DNA of 64,000 nt from positions 496,001-560,000 of the forward strand of contig NZ_NEVM01000002.1 of the NCBI RefSeq assembly GCF_002261225.1, read 5' to 3'. Origin of the DNA: Bordetella genomosp. 10 (GTDB taxonomy: Bacteria > Pseudomonadota > Gammaproteobacteria > Burkholderiales > Burkholderiaceae_B). Position numbers and translations under genes: made by a program. The stretch's first letter is position 1. Each line of letters starts with the position of its first letter. The notes below the pieces were generated by a model, which ran no database searches, was not told the DNA's origin, and was given only the letters and a program-made list of their open reading frames with translations. Below are positions 61,502 to 64,000 of this stretch, in pieces.

Positions 61502-62494
61502 ATGCAAGACCCTACGCAAGACCCTACGCAAGACCCTACGCAAGACCCGCAAACGCCCCTGAAGTCCGGCTTCGGCTTCCATAGCACCGCCGCCGACGTC
61601 CTGGCCGGCGTGGACCTGTCCGGCAAATTCGCCATCGTCACCGGCGGCCACTCGGGCCTGGGCCTGGAGACCACCAAGGCGCTGGCCGGCGCGGGCGCGC
61701 ATGTGCGGGTCCTCGCGCGCAATCCCGAGGCCGCCCGCAAGGCGCTGGAAGGCGTGCCCGGCGTCGAGGTCGACCGGCTCGACCTGGCCGACCAGGACAG
61801 CGTGCGCGCGTGCGCCGGACGCTTCGTCGCCGGCGGCCGCAAGGCCGACATCGTCATCTGCAACGCCGCCGTCATGGCCATTCCGGAAACCCGCGTGGGC
61901 AAAGGCTGGGAAGCGCAGTTCGGCACCAATCACCTGGGCCACTACGCGCTGGTCAACCTGCTGTGGCCGGCCATCGCCCCCGGCGCGCGGGTGGTGTCGC
62001 TGTCATCCAGGGGGCATCACTTCGCGCCGATGCGCTGGGACGACGTGCAGTTCGACGCCGGCTACGACAAGTGGCTGGCCTATGGCCAATCCAAGACCGC
62101 CATCGCGCTGTTCGCCAAACAGTTCGACACGCTCGCGCAGGCCAGCGGCGTGCGCGCCTTCTCGGTGCATCCGGGCTCGATCTACACGCCGTTGCAACGC
62201 CACATGAGCATGGAGGAACTGACCGCGCTGGGTTGGCTCAACGACAAGGGCGAGGTGATCGACCCCAACTTCAAGACGCCGGCCCAAGGCGCCGCCACCA
62301 CGGTGTGGGCCGCCACCTCGCCGCTGCTCGAAGGCAAGGGCGGCCTGTACTGCGAGAACTGCGACGTGGCCGTGCGCGACAACACCGCCACGCCCACCGA
62401 AACCGGCGTACGCGACTACGCCATCGACCCTCGACAGGCCGAGCGCCTGTGGAAGCTGTCGGCCGCATTGACCGGCATCGACGCCTTCGCTTGA
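61502..62494 (+). CDS. SDR family oxidoreductase (retinol dehydrogenase-like)
   Basis: This 330-residue SDR has TGGHSGLGLETTKALA near residue 44, NAAVMA, Ser in SLSSRGH, Tyr in YGQSK and the C-terminal PGSIYTPLQRH segment of the retinol/WW-oxidoreductase-like branch. The N-terminus carries QDPT repeats encoded by a 12-bp tandem repeat. A TTG at 61484 is an upstream alternative, but AAGGAAA is positioned for the ATG at 61502. It lies between the two paralogous SDR genes. Confidence 0.88.
   Translation: MQDPTQDPTQDPTQDPQTPLKSGFGFHSTAADVLAGVDLSGKFAIVTGGHSGLGLETTKALAGAGAHVRVLARNPEAARKALEGVPGVEVDRLDLADQDSVRACAGRFVAGGRKADIVICNAAVMAIPETRVGKGWEAQFGTNHLGHYALVNLLWPAIAPGARVVSLSSRGHHFAPMRWDDVQFDAGYDKWLAYGQSKTAIALFAKQFDTLAQASGVRAFSVHPGSIYTPLQRHMSMEELTALGWLNDKGEVIDPNFKTPAQGAATTVWAATSPLLEGKGGLYCENCDVAVRDNTATPTETGVRDYAIDPRQAERLWKLSAALTGIDAFA
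61505..61548. repeat. 12-bp in-frame tandem repeat (3.7 copies)
   Basis: CAAGACCCTACG repeats three times in perfect tandem (61505-61516, 61517-61528, 61529-61540) with a partial fourth copy. It encodes QDPT directly after the start codon of the second SDR gene. Because the unit is 12 bases, copy-number change keeps the frame and would only lengthen or shorten the N-terminal tail. Confidence 0.9.
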
Positions 62495-62518
62495 ATTCCA
62501 TCTACAAGGAGATCTCTC

Positions 62519-63376
62519 ATGAAAATCTGGTTTATCACCGGCGCATCGTCCGGTTTCGGCAAGGCGCTGGCCGAATTGGTGCTGGCCCGCGGCGACAGCG
62601 CCGTGCTCACCGCGCGCCGCCTGGCGCCCTTGCAGGCCATCGCGGCCCCCCACGGCGACCGCGCGCTGGCCCTGCAGATGGACGTGACCGACGCGGCCTC
62701 GCGCGCCGCGGCGCTACAGGCCGCGAACGGCAGGTTCGGCCGCATCGACGTGCTGGCCAACATCGCGGGCGCGGGCGCCTATGGGGCGCTGGAGGAATTC
62801 ACCTCCGAACAGATCCGCGCCAACATGGAGTTGAACTTCTTCGCCGCCGTCGAACTGGCGCGCGAAGTGCTGCCGGGAATGCGCGCGCGGAAATCCGGCC
62901 ACATCCTGAACCTGACCAGCATCGCCGGCCTGGTGGCCTTCCCCGGCAACGGCTTGTACAACGCGTCGAAATTCGCGCTGGAAGGTTTCACCGAGGCGCT
63001 GCATCACGAGGTCAAGCCCTTGGGCGTCCGGGTGACGCTGATCGAGCCGGGGGCTTTTCGCACCGGCTTCGCGGGCGCGGCCGCCATGCGCGCGTCGGGC
63101 CATATCGCCGACTACGCGCCACTGGACGCGGGCGTGGACGAATACTTCGCCACGCAGGACGGCAAGCAGATGGGTGATCCCGTCAAGGGCATGCAGGTGG
63201 TCGTCGACATGGTGGACGGCGACACGGCGCCCGTGCGCCTGATGCTGGGCGAGGACGCCTACCAGTTGTGGGAAGGCGCCGTCGCCGTGCGCAACCGCGA
63301 CCTGGCCCACTGGCGGTCGCGGGGCGAGGACACCGCCATTCCCGGCGCGGCGAAGAACCCCGTGCAGGCGGTCTGA
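62519..63376 (+). CDS. SDR family oxidoreductase
   Basis: This 285-residue SDR has TGASSGFGKALAE at the N-terminus, ANIAGAGAYG, Ser in NLTSIAG, Tyr/Lys in YNASK, and GKQMGDP and PVRLMLGEDAY in the C-terminal half, all shared with the SDR at 60614. AAGGAG precedes the ATG. It is the last gene of the AraC-linked cluster and is followed by a strong hairpin with a T-rich tail. Confidence 0.9.
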   Translation: MKIWFITGASSGFGKALAELVLARGDSAVLTARRLAPLQAIAAPHGDRALALQMDVTDAASRAAALQAANGRFGRIDVLANIAGAGAYGALEEFTSEQIRANMELNFFAAVELAREVLPGMRARKSGHILNLTSIAGLVAFPGNGLYNASKFALEGFTEALHHEVKPLGVRVTLIEPGAFRTGFAGAAAMRASGHIADYAPLDAGVDEYFATQDGKQMGDPVKGMQVVVDMVDGDTAPVRLMLGEDAYQLWEGAVAVRNRDLAHWRSRGEDTAIPGAAKNPVQAV

Positions 63377-63416
63377 GCGGGCAGCCTGCCGGAGCCCGTC
63401 GCCCGATAGGCCGGAG

Positions 63417-63445
63417 GCCGCGGCATTCTTGCCGCGGCTTTCTTA
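63417..63445 (+). terminator. Intrinsic terminator of the SDR cluster
   Basis: GCCGCGGCA (63417-63425), loop TTCT, TGCCGCGGC (63430-63438), then TTTCTTA. This is a perfect 9-bp GC stem with a T-rich tail on the plus strand, between the SDR gene and the convergent dienelactone hydrolase gene. Confidence 0.85.
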
Positions 63446-64000
63446 TTTCGAGGCCAGATGCCGGTCCAGGAATTCCAGCGTCCTGTCGAGCGCGAGTTTC
63501 GCGGCGGCCTGGTTGTAGGCGCCGCGCTGGTCGCAATTGAAGCCGTGGCCGGCGTCATAGAAGTGCGAGACGGCATCGGCATGCCGATGCGCCACCGCGC
63601 GCGCCTTCTCCACCGGCAGTGACTGGTCCTGCTCGCCGAAATGCAGCATGACCGGGCATTTCGGCGACTCGTCGATGAAGTTGGGAATGGCGCCGCCGTA
63701 ATAGCAGACGGCGGCCGACAGCGAGGGCAGGCGGCAGGCCGCCAGCCAGGCCACCGTTCCGCCGTAGCAATAGCCGACGATGCCCTTTTTCAGGTCCGCC
63801 GGCGCGCTGTCCAAGGCGGCTTCCACGTCCAGCAGGGCGTTGCCGAAGTCCAGCTTCTTCATGATCTCGACGCCGCGTCCCACTTCCTCCTGCGTATAGC
63901 CCGACTCGTATTCCGGCTGGACGCGGTCGAACAGGGCAGGCGCGATGGCCACGTAGCCGTTGGCGGCATAGCCGTCCGCCACGCCGCGGATATGGCTGTT
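63443..64000 (-). CDS. Dienelactone hydrolase family protein, 5' partial
   Basis: The frame is open to the right edge (codons before the GTG at 63982 read NSHIRG, as in the family), so the start is outside the window. The visible 185 residues hold the nucleophile elbow GYCYGG (Cys), the PVMLHFGEQDQSLP acid region and the GHGFNCD histidine of dienelactone hydrolase-like enzymes, which open lactones in aromatic-acid catabolism. The end at 63443 overlaps the T-tail of the SDR terminator. Confidence 0.88.
   Translation of the reverse strand, partial: NSHIRGVADGYAANGYVAIAPALFDRVQPEYESGYTQEEVGRGVEIMKKLDFGNALLDVEAALDSAPADLKKGIVGYCYGGTVAWLAACRLPSLSAAVCYYGGAIPNFIDESPKCPVMLHFGEQDQSLPVEKARAVAHRHADAVSHFYDAGHGFNCDQRGAYNQAAAKLALDRTLEFLDRHLASK

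Noticed and set aside
1..64000. rRNA, tRNA, CRISPR arrays, insertion sequences, integrase or origin
   Set aside because: No transposase- or integrase-like protein, no regularly spaced repeats with unique spacers and no tRNA-like cloverleaf were noticed by reading. A dedicated tRNA or covariance search was not possible here.

Overview
The window looks like an accessory catabolic and transport region of an Alcaligenaceae betaproteobacterium, most likely Bordetella or Achromobacter. The reasons are the high G+C coding with strong GC3 bias, seven periplasmic solute receptors of the Bug/TctC family with no TctA/TctB membrane partners, and eight LysR regulators, most of them divergent from catabolic operons. 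The genus call is inference. No rRNA, tRNA, CRISPR array, transposase or replication origin was seen. No gene-free stretch exceeds about 230 bases.

Layout. 1-2421: C-terminal part of a large multi-hydrolase protein (GH19 remnant, papain-like peptidase, alpha/beta hydrolase). 2527-7644: SDR, peroxiredoxin-like protein, LysR, SulP anion transporter, LysR. 7832-13823 and 21989-26999: two paralogous modules, each with a divergent LysR, then a carboxymuconolactone decarboxylase-family protein, aldehyde dehydrogenase, 3-hydroxyisobutyrate dehydrogenase-like enzyme and Bug receptor. Between them (13829-21947) lie an M20 peptidase, gamma-glutamyltransferase, Bug, LysR, an SHMT-like PLP enzyme and L-serine dehydratase. 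27070-32037: a third related set (3-HIBADH-like, ALDH, DUF3100 membrane protein, LysR), followed by a TsaC-like gene. 32767-41167: Bug plus MmgE/PrpD, adjacent LysR and IclR regulators, and an enoyl-CoA hydratase / NDP-forming acyl-CoA synthetase / lactonase operon. 41301-45731: LysR divergent from a SelA-like PLP enzyme, a DUF4392 glutamate-cyclase-like protein and a Bug. 45788-49532: two MmgE/PrpD paralogues and a Bug.

49742-51040 is an isolated gene of visibly lower G+C encoding a compact ABC/SMC-type ATPase fused to a Schlafen AlbA_2-like domain. It is the best candidate for an undescribed, possibly defensive, function. 51105-56684 is a Fur-boxed iron uptake locus (TonB receptor, RhtX/AmpG-like MFS, FAD monooxygenase, divergent AraC). 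56790-57664 is an ArsR/SmtB repressor with a complete alpha5 zinc site, a palindromic operator and a 25% histidine protein. 57672-58711 is an HTH antitoxin with a PIN toxin broken by one in-frame amber codon. 58849-63445 is an AraC regulator divergent from an internally deleted alpha/beta hydrolase and three SDR genes. 63443-64000 is a dienelactone hydrolase cut by the right edge.

Overall the genes describe import and oxidation of small organic acids and aldehydes: a Bug receptor captures the acid, CoA-activating, hydratase, dehydrogenase or PrpD enzymes process it, and a LysR/IclR/AraC regulator senses it. Metal handling and selfish or defence-like genes are interspersed. Substrates cannot be read from sequence alone.
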